This document shows positions 25,257 through 34,224 of a DNA stretch of 55,135 nucleotides, piece by piece; within the stretch, counting starts at the first letter, position 1, and each line of letters opens with the position of its first letter. The position numbers and the translations under genes are program-made. Source of the stretch: Paenibacillus sp. 32O-W (lineage in GTDB: Bacteria; Bacillota; Bacilli; Paenibacillales; NBRC-103111); NCBI RefSeq assembly GCF_007679495.1, contig NZ_VEGP01000035.1, forward strand, positions 1 to 55,135, given 5' to 3'. The notes beneath the pieces were generated by a model. The model searched no databases and had not been told where the DNA came from. It saw only the letters and a program-made list of their open reading frames with translations.

Positions 25257-26606
25257 GTGGGCATTAAACTTGGAAAAATTGCGTTGATCGGAGTGCTGGC
25301 GTTGTCTTTGGGCGCCTGTGGCGGCAATTCGGGGAACCAGGGTTCCGATAACGGTCAGGGATCGAATCCGCCGGCCAATTCCAATGAAGGCAGCAAGAAC
25401 GACCCGAAAGAGAAAATCCAGATCACCTTTCAGAATATTTTCCCCGATCCGACTGACCCGAAGCATGGCATTATGAAGAAGATCGTTGCGCAGTATGAGG
25501 CCGATCATCCTAACGTGAAGATCGAGCTCGATTCGTTGAATACCGATCAGCAGAAGCTTAAGCTGAAGACCCAGGCTGCTTCCAAGGAGGTGCCCGACAT
25601 TACGGTTGTCAATCCGGCAGCTCAAATGAAACCGTTCGTTGATGCGGGATTATTTGCGCCATTAAATGATATGGTGGAGAAGAACGGTCTGAAGGAAACG
25701 TTCCAGGATGGCCTTCTGGACTGGTACACCTTCGACAATAACTTATATGCGCTGCCCGACGGCAATAATATCGGCGTGGTCTATTATAACAAGGAACTGT
25801 TCGAGCAGGGCGGCGTTCAAGTGCCGACCACCTTCGAAGAAATGCTCGAGGTCGTTACCACACTCAAGGCAAAAGGCATACAGCCGATGGTCATCGGAGA
25901 GAAGGATACCTGGACCGGCTCCTTCCTGTTCATGAATATGCTTCTTCGTACAAACGACGGGCCCGGCTTCCTGCAGGATGTACTGGACGGCAGGAAAACG
26001 TTCGAGGACCCGGCCTTTATCGAGGCGGTCGACAGCTTCCAGGAGCTTGTTCAAGCGGGGGCTTTCCAGGAAGGGGTAACGTCCTTCGACTACAATGCGG
26101 GAGAGAATCTGTTCAAAACCGGCAAAGCCGCGATGTATTACATGGGCAGTTGGGCCACCGGCGGGATCGAAACCTCCTCGGTTAACGGGAAAGTCGGCGT
26201 CTTCAAATTCCCTACGATTAATGGAAACGGAGATCCGGACGAATTTATGCTGGCCCCGGGCAGTGCTTTTGCCATATCCGCCAATAGCAAGCATTTGGAG
26301 GAGACGAAGGATTTTCTAAACTACTTTATGCTGAATTTTCCGATAGAGTCCTTCAAAGCGAAAGGTGCGGTCGGGATTGGACAGAAAGTGGACGGCGATT
26401 ACAAGGAAGCCGGTTACTCGGAAATGGCGATGGAAATCCTCTCCTTCTTCAAGGATGTGAAGGGCGGCGATCTGGCTTTCGACAATACGATGAATCCCGG
26501 GACGGCACAAGCCCATCTAACCAGCATCCAGAATCTTTTTGTTCAGAAGAAGGATGCGGCGGAGGTTGCGAAGGAGCATCAAACTGCATTTGAAAGCAAC
26601 CAATAA
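25257..26606 (+). CDS. Sugar ABC transporter substrate-binding lipoprotein
   Basis: A 449-residue family 1 extracellular solute-binding protein, anchored by lipobox LGAC (Cys21). A Gly/Asn-rich linker follows, then IQITFQNIFPDPTDPKHGIM and the binding-protein core (LDWYTFDNNLYALPDGNNIG, GKAAMYYMGSWATGG). The GTG start has AAGGGGG upstream. It delivers an oligosaccharide or related carbohydrate to the two permeases that follow. The ATPase is not in the cluster, and a shared MsmX-type ATPase is likely. The YesM/YesN-type genes downstream probably regulate it. Confidence 0.92.
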   Translation: MGIKLGKIALIGVLALSLGACGGNSGNQGSDNGQGSNPPANSNEGSKNDPKEKIQITFQNIFPDPTDPKHGIMKKIVAQYEADHPNVKIELDSLNTDQQKLKLKTQAASKEVPDITVVNPAAQMKPFVDAGLFAPLNDMVEKNGLKETFQDGLLDWYTFDNNLYALPDGNNIGVVYYNKELFEQGGVQVPTTFEEMLEVVTTLKAKGIQPMVIGEKDTWTGSFLFMNMLLRTNDGPGFLQDVLDGRKTFEDPAFIEAVDSFQELVQAGAFQEGVTSFDYNAGENLFKTGKAAMYYMGSWATGGIETSSVNGKVGVFKFPTINGNGDPDEFMLAPGSAFAISANSKHLEETKDFLNYFMLNFPIESFKAKGAVGIGQKVDGDYKEAGYSEMAMEILSFFKDVKGGDLAFDNTMNPGTAQAHLTSIQNLFVQKKDAAEVAKEHQTAFESNQ

Positions 26607-26764
26607 ACAAGCGGGTACCTCGGTACGGAAGGGGAATAAATTCCTTTTTCATAATAATAAAACTCGTAAGCTGCGCATGAGGGGTTATTTCACATCGAGG
26701 CAGCATAAGGGTTGGGGCCCGCTTTCAATCCTTTGCCCCAATCATGGACAGGAGGAGAATTACG

Positions 26765-27655
26765 TTGAATGTGCTAAGAGTCTCTGCGTGGAAAATAGCG
26801 GCCTTCATACTGCCGAGCGTGCTGCTTTATGTCGGAGTCGTATTCGTGCCGATTCTGGTCTCCTTCTACAGCGGACTACTCGATTGGAACGGAATAGGAG
26901 AATCGACCTTCGTCGGACTGAACAATTTTGAGAGGCTGCTCTTCCACGATCCGGTGTTCTGGCCGTCCGTGCGCAGAACGTTAATGTTTGCGTTCTTCTC
27001 CATGGCCGAAATTCCATTCGCATTATTTGTGGCCATTTTGCTGAACCGTTTTGTCCGAAAGCCGAATTTCCTCGTATCCAGCTACTTTTTGCCGGTGATC
27101 TTGTCGGTCGTTGTGGTGGGCCAGTTATGGAAAACGATCTACAACCCCGCTTCCATGGGAGGAATGCTGAATCAGGTGCTGGATTGGCTTCAGTTAAGCG
27201 GTTGGACCCGTTCCTGGCTGACGGACCCCGCCATCGCTATGTATTCGCTATATTTTGTCGCCCTATGGCAATATTTGGGATACCATGTCCTGATCCAATT
27301 TACCGGGATTCAGAATATTCCTTCCGACATTTATGAAGCGGCCAAAATCGATGGCGCAGATGGACTGAAAGCCGATTGGCATATCACTTTGCCCATGAAC
27401 ATTCCTATTTTTAAAATATCCGTCGTGCTGGCCTTTATCGGATCGCTGCAAGCGTTCGACATGGTCATGGTGATGACCGGAGGAGGACCGGCGCATGCTA
27501 CCGAAGTGATTTCCACCTATATGTATAACATGTCTTTTTTATCGATGAAATACGGGTACGGCAGCGCGATTGCCGCGTTCCTGGTCGTCCTCTGCCTGCT
27601 GGCTACGATGATTATTAATATGGCCTTCAACCGGCTGGAGAAAAAATATACCTAG
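26765..27655 (+). CDS. Sugar ABC transporter permease (MalF/UgpA type)
   Basis: A 296-residue membrane protein with six hydrophobic segments. The EAA loop that contacts the ATPase reads YEAAKIDGADGLKADWHITL. TTG 26765 is preferred because CAGGAGGAG lies 8 nt before it; the in-frame ATG 26744 precedes that site. It pairs with the next permease, 14 nt downstream. Confidence 0.93.
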   Translation: MNVLRVSAWKIAAFILPSVLLYVGVVFVPILVSFYSGLLDWNGIGESTFVGLNNFERLLFHDPVFWPSVRRTLMFAFFSMAEIPFALFVAILLNRFVRKPNFLVSSYFLPVILSVVVVGQLWKTIYNPASMGGMLNQVLDWLQLSGWTRSWLTDPAIAMYSLYFVALWQYLGYHVLIQFTGIQNIPSDIYEAAKIDGADGLKADWHITLPMNIPIFKISVVLAFIGSLQAFDMVMVMTGGGPAHATEVISTYMYNMSFLSMKYGYGSAIAAFLVVLCLLATMIINMAFNRLEKKYT

Positions 27656-27669
27656 AGAGGAGGCTGTTC

Positions 27670-28551
27670 ATGAGCGCCACCGTTCCTGCTCTTTCTTCAC
27701 AACCGGTTAGACCTTCGGGGAAGAAGCGGGTGTCACTGCCGAAGGCTGCTGTTCTCGTTCTCTTGTCCGTGCTGTTTGTTACGCAATTGTATCCGCTTCT
27801 ATGGTTGTTTATTTATTCGTTCAAAACCAACGAAGAGATCTTGTCCGGAAGCTTCTTCTCCTTGCCGGCTTCCCCGCAGTGGATCAATTATGTGAATGCG
27901 GTGGAATCGGGCCATTACTTCAAATATTTGCTCAACAGTCTGATCGTTACCTCCGTGACGATGCTGATTGTGCTGCTGTTTAGCTCGCTGGTCGCGTTTG
28001 CCATTGCCCGATTTAAGTGGCGGTACGGGCAAGCCGTCCTTCTATTGTTTCTGGTTGGGATGATGATCCCGATGCAGGCGACTTTACTGCCGCTTATGAT
28101 CCTTTTTAAAACTATGGGGATATTGAATACGCATTTATCCCTGATTTTGCCGTATGTCGCTTTTCAGACCCCGATTTCGGTATTTATTCTGAGCAGCTTT
28201 ATGAAGTCTGTCCCCATGGAACTGGAAGAGTCGGCCGTTGTGGATGGTGCCGGGGTGTTTCGCATTTTTCGCAGCATCACTTTACCGATATCCGTTCCTC
28301 CTATGATGACGGTCTGTATTCTTTCCTTTATTAATATTTGGAATGAATATATTATGGCCGCAACCTTTATCTCCTCGGAGAAATTGAAGACATTGCCGTT
28401 CGGTGTAAACAGCTTCGTCAGCCAATATTCGGTCAATTATGGAGCTATCGGCGCTTTTCTAGTTCTTGGGGCCCTGCCGGTGATCCTGATCTATTTTCTG
28501 CTTGCGGACAAAATTACTAAAGGAATGGTGGCGGGCGCCGTCAAAGGCTAG
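27670..28551 (+). CDS. Sugar ABC transporter permease (MalG/UgpE type)
   Basis: A 293-residue permease with six membrane segments. The EAA-type loop reads ELEESAVVDGAGVFRIFRSI, and the ending ADKITKGMVAGAVKG is typical of MalG-like proteins. Start ATG follows AGAGAGGAGG. It is the second half of the importer pore. Confidence 0.93.
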   Translation: MSATVPALSSQPVRPSGKKRVSLPKAAVLVLLSVLFVTQLYPLLWLFIYSFKTNEEILSGSFFSLPASPQWINYVNAVESGHYFKYLLNSLIVTSVTMLIVLLFSSLVAFAIARFKWRYGQAVLLLFLVGMMIPMQATLLPLMILFKTMGILNTHLSLILPYVAFQTPISVFILSSFMKSVPMELEESAVVDGAGVFRIFRSITLPISVPPMMTVCILSFINIWNEYIMAATFISSEKLKTLPFGVNSFVSQYSVNYGAIGAFLVLGALPVILIYFLLADKITKGMVAGAVKG

Positions 28552-28558
28552 CGCTTGC

Positions 28559-28679
28559 CAAGGAGTCCGTTCCAAATGTCCCGAAGTACCGGAGCATCAC
28601 CGTTATGAAGGCGACCGGCGACCGGAAGTCGAACTTTCTCGGACTGGAAGAGTGCTTCCTCCGTTCGACAGACTCCTTG
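28559..28679 (+). repeat. Long-range inverted repeat between permease and kinase
   Basis: CAAGGAGTC (28559-28567) and GACTCCTTG (28671-28679) are perfect complements that close most of the 183-nt gap between importer and kinase genes. The loop is GC-rich. It could be an mRNA structure that separates expression of the two halves. Confidence 0.4.
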
Positions 28680-28734
28680 ACGGTTGGGTGATAAGATGGG
28701 AGCAGGTCGGGTTATTAAAGGAGAGGGCTTGAAG

Positions 28735-30651
28735 ATGGCGCGTGGGCGCGGAATCCATTCCATTCGCGGTCGGTTGTTTCTGCTGTTTCTCTCTTCCATG
28801 ATGGTTCTTCTCATGCTCGGCAGTTATCTTTATTATCGCAGCACTACGGACTTAATTCATGAGAAAATAAGCGATATGGCGGAGAAAAATATTTCTCAGA
28901 CGGCCGGCCTGTTTGATCTGCTTCTTGAGGGATACATCAGTGTGACGAAATCGTTGAATAGCAACTATGAACTGCTTCGCCTTCTGCAGGAGAGGGAGAA
29001 GGAAAAGGATCCGGTGGCCGGCGTTAATGTGGAACGGATGATCCAAAACATTATGGGTGCAGTGTTCTACTCTCGCAAGGACATTATAGGAATTCATATC
29101 ATTACGGATAAAGGCAAAATTTATACTTATGAAAATCGTTTTCCTGGGGCGACGGATGATGTCGAATATGTGGAGACGGATTGGTTCAAGAAGCTGGAGC
29201 AATCCTCCGGGGAGGCCGTCTGGATGGGATTATACGAAGGCCCGGTATTTGACTCTTCGGGGGATGGGGCTGTTTTTGCATTCGGCCGGAAGCTGTACGA
29301 TCTGTCGACCTATCAGACGATCGGAGTTCTCCTCATCGAAACGGATCCGAGGCCGATCCTCGAAGCGCTCTCCAATGTCACTATTAGTCCGAACAGCCGG
29401 GTCTACATTGTGGATAAGGAAGACAAGGTGGTGGCTTCCACGGAATGGAACCGCGTGCAGGCTCCCACCTCCAGCGGATTGCCGCGTCCGACGAGTCATG
29501 GTGCCGTTGTCGAGAACCGTGAAGGGGAATTAGTTGCCGCCGCCCAGGTTGACCACGCGGAATGGACTGTGTTCGGACTGACTCCGGAGGCGGATATTCA
29601 TGCGGAGATCATCAAGACAAGAAAGTATCTGATTATCGTCAGTGTGCTGCTTGTCCTTCTGTCCATTGCGCTTGCTACTTTGATTTCGCGGAATATTTCC
29701 TCTCCTCTCAAGCTGCTGATTCGTCAAATGCGGCAGGTGGAGAGGGGGAATTTCAGAGGCGCGGTCAATGTTCGTTCCTTTGAGGAAATCAACAGTCTGG
29801 TCTCCTCGTTCAATCGAATGGTTCGACGGATGGACGAATTGATTGAGCGGATTACGCTAGCTTCCATCAGTGAGAAGAATGCCGAGCTGCAAGCGCTGCA
29901 ATCTCAGGTTAATCCGCATTTTCTATACAACACGCTCGATATGATTTATTGGATGCTGGATGAACGGGAGAATGACCGGCTGGGGCGGGTCATTCTTGCG
30001 CTTTCCCATATGTTCCGGTACAGCAGTGACTGGCAGGAGGCCTCGCGGACGACCTTGCGTCAGGAGCTGGATCAGATGCGCCATTATATGACCATCATCG
30101 AAAGCAGATTGGAAGGAAGAGTCCATGCCGAGATCGATGTAGACCGCCGGTGGCTGGATGTCCCGCTGCCGAAGATGACCATTCAACCGATTATTGAAAA
30201 TGCCGTGAAATCCGGACTGGAGCCGGTGGATCGGCCGGGGAAGCTTCGTGTTTATACCCAAACAACAGAGCGCGAGCTTCTTGTTGTAATCGAAGATAAT
30301 GGCATCGGCATAGAGGAAACGGCTCTCCATGCTCTGCGTGCGTCGCTATATGGCATCGGTTCCAGAATATCCGAGGACAGGCGGGAAGTAGAGCTTATCG
30401 GTTCGAAAACTACGGCGGAGGGCGCGGATCAGTGGAAAGCCGAGGCCACCCCGACTGCAGAAGAGGGCAAAGGCTCGCGGAAAGGAATCGGGCTGCCCAA
30501 TGTTCACCGCAGAATTGCGCTGATGTTCGGGGAAGCCTACGGTCTCAGAATAAACAGCATCATCGGGTCTGGGACGACAGTCATTGTCGTGATGCCGTTG
30601 CCTGCCATAGAGGAGGATGATGATCATGAACTTGTTGATTGTCGACGATGA
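28735..30651 (+). CDS. Sensor histidine kinase, YesM type
   Basis: A 638-residue membrane kinase. One N-terminal membrane segment is followed by an extracellular Cache-like sensor (about 35-290) and a second segment (YLIIVSVLLVLLSIALATLI). Then come a HAMP domain, the His_kinase domain with phospho-His in LQSQVNPHFLYNTLDMIYWM, and an ATPase domain (IIENAVKSGLE, then EDNGIGI). AAAGGAGAGG supports ATG 28735. It probably senses the importer substrate and phosphorylates the next gene product. An Ala/Glu-rich insert between the N and G2 boxes (about 560-580) is longer than usual. Confidence 0.93.
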   Translation: MARGRGIHSIRGRLFLLFLSSMMVLLMLGSYLYYRSTTDLIHEKISDMAEKNISQTAGLFDLLLEGYISVTKSLNSNYELLRLLQEREKEKDPVAGVNVERMIQNIMGAVFYSRKDIIGIHIITDKGKIYTYENRFPGATDDVEYVETDWFKKLEQSSGEAVWMGLYEGPVFDSSGDGAVFAFGRKLYDLSTYQTIGVLLIETDPRPILEALSNVTISPNSRVYIVDKEDKVVASTEWNRVQAPTSSGLPRPTSHGAVVENREGELVAAAQVDHAEWTVFGLTPEADIHAEIIKTRKYLIIVSVLLVLLSIALATLISRNISSPLKLLIRQMRQVERGNFRGAVNVRSFEEINSLVSSFNRMVRRMDELIERITLASISEKNAELQALQSQVNPHFLYNTLDMIYWMLDERENDRLGRVILALSHMFRYSSDWQEASRTTLRQELDQMRHYMTIIESRLEGRVHAEIDVDRRWLDVPLPKMTIQPIIENAVKSGLEPVDRPGKLRVYTQTTERELLVVIEDNGIGIEETALHALRASLYGIGSRISEDRREVELIGSKTTAEGADQWKAEATPTAEEGKGSRKGIGLPNVHRRIALMFGEAYGLRINSIIGSGTTVIVVMPLPAIEEDDDHELVDCRR

Positions 30652-31813
30652 ACATGTCATTCGCGAAGGTATTCGGAGAACGCTGCGAAATCACTTTCCC
30701 CACTGCCGCACGTTCCTCGCCGCCAACCCGGAGGAGGCAACCGCTTTGCTGCGCAATCATTATATCCACATTGTACTCACCGACATCTTGATGCCGGGGA
30801 TGACCGGTCTGGAGTTGATGAAAGTGTCAAGGAAGCGCCATCCGCATATTAAGTGGATCGTGATTTCGGCATACTCCGAGTTTGCCTACGCGCAGGAAGC
30901 CGTCCGGCTCGGAGCCAAGGATTACTTGCTTAAGCCGATAGGCAAAGAGGCGCTGATCGAAAGGATAGGCAGGTTAAAAGAGGAAATTGCGCGGGAAACG
31001 GAGCTGGCCGAGGATGCGGAATGGTGGAAGAGCGGCCGCAAATATTTACGGGAGGCTATTTTTCAGAGGGTGGCTCTGGGGTTGGATACCGGCCGGTTTG
31101 ATTTGGGACGGTTTATGGAAAACCATCCATTCTTCCACCTCATTCTGGTCAAGATGGAAAGCGACAGGAATGTCCAATTGGAAAATTTCATCGTCGAAAA
31201 TGTGCTGAGCGAGCTGATTGATAGATACGGGCACGGGTTCGTAACACTGCTGGACAATAAGAGCTTGCTGGGGTTGATTACGTTGGAAGAAGAGAGCAGG
31301 CTCGGCGGGTTATTGAACGAACTGCGAGCCCATCTGAAACAGTATCTCCGCCTTCCTTTCCAAATGATGCATTCGGAGCGGGTAGACCATTTTACTAAAG
31401 TGGCGGAAAAAGTCCGGCGGATGAGACAGTTTTCCACAATTCAAGGTTATGAGCATTACGCAGAAGGCGGGGAACGTGCCGTGGAGGTGGCGCTTCATTA
31501 TATCCGTTCTCATTATCAGGAGGATCTGTCGCTGGAGAAGGTAGCCTCCATCGTTTACCTTAATCCGGTCTACTTCAGCCAGTTGTTCAAGCAGAAAACA
31601 GGACAAAATTATAAGGAGTATGTCATTCAATTACGTATGGAGCAGGCCAGACAGCTCCTGCTGAACCCTCGATTGAGGCTTGCGGATATCGCAGAGCGGA
31701 TCGGGTATCAGGATGTCCGCTATTTTGCGACCTTGTTTCGCAAGAAGTATGGGGCCAGTCCGTCGGAATACCGTCAAGCCTGCATTAGCGGGAATGGAAA
31801 GGGGATATTCTAG
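30626..31813 (+). CDS. Response regulator with AraC-type output, YesN type
   Basis: A 395-residue response regulator. The receiver domain starts MNLLIVDDEHVIREG, with phospho-Asp D53 in LTDILMPGMTG and the conserved Lys in YLLKPIG. The C-terminus is an AraC double helix-turn-helix (LSLEKVASIVYLNPVYFSQL, IGYQDVRYFATLFRKKYG). ATG 30626 follows GAGGAGG and lies inside the kinase gene (26-nt overlap). It is the likely activator of the upstream importer genes. Confidence 0.94.
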   Translation: MNLLIVDDEHVIREGIRRTLRNHFPHCRTFLAANPEEATALLRNHYIHIVLTDILMPGMTGLELMKVSRKRHPHIKWIVISAYSEFAYAQEAVRLGAKDYLLKPIGKEALIERIGRLKEEIARETELAEDAEWWKSGRKYLREAIFQRVALGLDTGRFDLGRFMENHPFFHLILVKMESDRNVQLENFIVENVLSELIDRYGHGFVTLLDNKSLLGLITLEEESRLGGLLNELRAHLKQYLRLPFQMMHSERVDHFTKVAEKVRRMRQFSTIQGYEHYAEGGERAVEVALHYIRSHYQEDLSLEKVASIVYLNPVYFSQLFKQKTGQNYKEYVIQLRMEQARQLLLNPRLRLADIAERIGYQDVRYFATLFRKKYGASPSEYRQACISGNGKGIF

Positions 31814-31928
31814 CGAACACGGTAGTATCGCTGAAACGTGACGAGATCTAAACGATATGTCCGTATATAGGAGAAAACCTGCGAGTTTCAGTTGCGGTGT
31901 AACCGTTTTGCTTCCAGCATTCTTGTCC

Positions 31929-32831
31929 TCACCTAGCCGGACGATGAGTCAGCCGCTCATGCTCCGGCTCTAGGTGAATAAACACTTTAGGAGCATGTAG
32001 AACCTTCTGCAGATCGCTCTCTATCCGGTCGCAGAGATCGTGGGCCGTCACAATATCTGTATCGGAAGGCACGACGAGATGGAAATCGATATGCTCCTCG
32101 GGACCGGACCTTCTCGTTCTCAGCGCGTGGTACTCGATGAATTCCTCTTTGTAAGAATCAATAATTTCTCGCACGAGCTTCTCTTCCTCCTTGGACAGAC
32201 GCGTATCCAACAACGGCAGGAAGGATTCCTTCCCCAGCGAGAAAGCTTCTTTCATAATATAAACGGCTATCGCTATCCCGATCAGCGGATCGAGCAGATA
32301 GAAATCGGTCAGGCTGACCAGCAGCAAGCTGAGAGCTACCCCTAAGGAAGAGTAAACATCGGTCAGGAGATGCAGGGCATTGGAACGCATGGCTACGGAT
32401 TGCGTTTTCTCCCCTACGTTCTTGACGATGCGCCCCACAATCAAGTTTATTCCTGCACCTATCAGCATAGCGGTAACACCTAGAATGGGCAGACGAATCG
32501 GCTCGGGGTGCAGCAGCTTCTGTACGGATTCATAAATAATCCAGATTCCTGCCACGAAGATGAGCAGCGTTTCGATCGTTCCCGAAACATTCTCAAATTT
32601 GCCATGTCCGTAAGGATGATCCTTATCCGGAGGCTTGGAGGAAATGCGAACGGAGAAAAAGGCGATAACCGACGCCATCAAATCCAGCGAGGAATGGATG
32701 GCTTCGGAAATGACAGCCACGGATCCCGTTAACACACCGACGATCAGCTTGAGCGTGACGACAAAAAAATTACTGATTATGGACAAGCTGGCGGCTCTGG
32801 TTGCTTTCAAATCAATCATTCCTTTATTCAT
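31929..32831 (-). CDS. Cation diffusion facilitator family transporter
   Basis: A 300-residue metal/proton antiporter that exports Zn, Co, Fe or similar ions. Two membrane metal sites are visible: HSSLD in SEAIHSSLDLMAS and HLLTD in NALHLLTDVYSS. DKDHPYGHGKFENVSG is the conserved loop, and the C-terminal cytoplasmic domain contains EHIDFHLVVPSDTDIVTAHD. The start is uncertain among ATG 32831, ATG 32819 and a later TTG with a better-spaced AAAGGA. Confidence 0.93.
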   Translation of the reverse strand: MNKGMIDLKATRAASLSIISNFFVVTLKLIVGVLTGSVAVISEAIHSSLDLMASVIAFFSVRISSKPPDKDHPYGHGKFENVSGTIETLLIFVAGIWIIYESVQKLLHPEPIRLPILGVTAMLIGAGINLIVGRIVKNVGEKTQSVAMRSNALHLLTDVYSSLGVALSLLLVSLTDFYLLDPLIGIAIAVYIMKEAFSLGKESFLPLLDTRLSKEEEKLVREIIDSYKEEFIEYHALRTRRSGPEEHIDFHLVVPSDTDIVTAHDLCDRIESDLQKVLHAPKVFIHLEPEHERLTHRPAR

Positions 32832-33018
32832 TCGTTTCGTTAACGATCTTCTCTTAATATCTTATCCGATGAAGTTCGGGTGGGTCTATAGAAACAGTGT
32901 TGGGGGGTATCCAATAAATAGGATCAACTATAAATTGTTGAACGCAGCTAACAAATCAGGCCGTTCTTATAGGTCCGGGATAATAAGACTTTTAGATCGT
33001 ATAGTCAAAATATATGAA

Positions 33019-33052
33019 TAAGAGAGGACGCTGTTTCGGCGTTCTCTCTGTT
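33019..33052. terminator. Hairpin terminator-like element
   Basis: AGAGAGGACGC and GCGTTCTCTCT pair (one mismatch) around a short loop, then GTTGTTT. No clear gene ends just before it. The rest of 32832-33106 shows no recognisable gene. Confidence 0.45.
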
Positions 33053-33106
33053 GTTTAAGTAAGATTGCATGGAAGTTTGCGATAATAGCGGCTGAATAGG
33101 ATGAGT

Positions 33107-33134
33107 TTGAACGTGCCGCCGATTATGATACAAT
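33107..33134 (+). promoter_or_regulatory. Sigma-A type promoter of stalk-domain gene
   Basis: TTGAAC (33107-33112), 16 nt, TACAAT (33129-33134), 38 nt before the start. Confidence 0.55.
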
Positions 33135-33171
33135 AATTAGGAACATTTTCCCATGGCGAGGAGTGTTAACA

Positions 33172-33885
33172 GTGAGAAGAAAGCTCATGTTTACCGCAAT
33201 GATGTCACTTGTTGTCGCAGCTTCTATGTCTATAGGCGCATGGGCCGCCACCAGCCTGGAAGAGGTTAAAGCCTTATTGAATAAAGGCATCCAGATAGAA
33301 TTAAATGGCCGTTCCCTGCAATTTAAAGATGAGCAGGGGGGAACTCTCTACCCGATCACTTATGACGGCAATACTTATCTCCCCGTTCGATCCGTCGCCG
33401 AATCGTTAGGGCTGTCCGTGGCTTGGGACGGAGAGGCTAACAAAGTCCTTCTGAATGAAGGCAGCTCCCCTAGCGCTTTGAAGAGCTTCAATGTCAATGA
33501 AACCATCGTGAGCGGACCGATGAAAATGACCATTACGCAAATAACGTTGGACCCGGCTTACCGAAGCACTCCATATTCCAAACCGGTTAATGCCGTGGTC
33601 TTTAAAGTAGAGGTTGAGAATACATCCGGTGAGACAGTGAACTGGAGTCCCCATCAAGGAAAGCTGGTGCTCAATACGAAGGAGCAGATCGAGACCGGTA
33701 TCTACCATTCCGATCCTGTAGGAGGGGAGTTTAGGGGAGAGGTTCTGAAGAAGGGCAATATTGTGTTTCAGGTAGAGAGCAACCTGGAGGAGGTCGCTAA
33801 TCTGACCTATTATATTTCAGAGCCTTATAATAACCAATCCGACAGGGTGGGAGACGAAACGAGCGTGGAATTTGAATTGAAATAG
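33172..33885 (+). CDS. Secreted protein with copper amine oxidase-like N-terminal (stalk) domain
   Basis: A 237-residue secreted protein. The signal peptide ends near SIGAWAA. A stalk-domain phrase YDGNTYLPVRSVAESLGLSV (about 65-85) follows; this module is very common in Paenibacillus cell-surface proteins and is not an enzyme domain. The C-terminal beta-rich half (MKMTITQITLDPAYRSTPYS to VFKVEVENTSGETVNWSPHQ) resembles DUF4352-type folds. GTG 33172 fits GCGAGGAG; GTG 33163 is in frame but overlaps it. Substrate or partner unknown. Confidence 0.85.
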   Translation: MRRKLMFTAMMSLVVAASMSIGAWAATSLEEVKALLNKGIQIELNGRSLQFKDEQGGTLYPITYDGNTYLPVRSVAESLGLSVAWDGEANKVLLNEGSSPSALKSFNVNETIVSGPMKMTITQITLDPAYRSTPYSKPVNAVVFKVEVENTSGETVNWSPHQGKLVLNTKEQIETGIYHSDPVGGEFRGEVLKKGNIVFQVESNLEEVANLTYYISEPYNNQSDRVGDETSVEFELK

Positions 33886-33935
33886 ATGTCGGGGATGCCG
33901 TTCTCCAAGAGATGTTGAAGTATTTCCATAAGAAG

Positions 33936-33970
33936 AACCTCGAAATCCGTCAGGATGAAGAGGTTTTTTT
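33936..33970 (+). terminator. Terminator after stalk-domain gene
   Basis: AACCTC/GAGGTT arms with an 18-nt loop followed by a T-run. The stem is short. Confidence 0.55.
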
Positions 33971-34224
33971 GTTTTCGCGACTTGAGCCATCCTGATAATG
34001 CGCTGCATTTGGAATGGATGGTTCAATCTAAAAATTTTTTATGGAAGCATTGGAAGAATAGGAAGAATAGTTTTCAATATTTTCTAGGGGGAAAGATTAA
34101 ATATAACGAAAAAAACGATTGCGTAGGACGGAAAATCCATGTAATGTAAAAAGGGTTAATTTGATTTCCGAATAGAAGGAGCGAATAAATACATGTCCAC
34201 CGCACCGTATCCCACCCTTCTCCA

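Noticed and set aside
32635-33021. 128-codon frame across the start of the CDF transporter gene
   Set aside because: Half is antisense to the transporter; the rest lacks any family feature.
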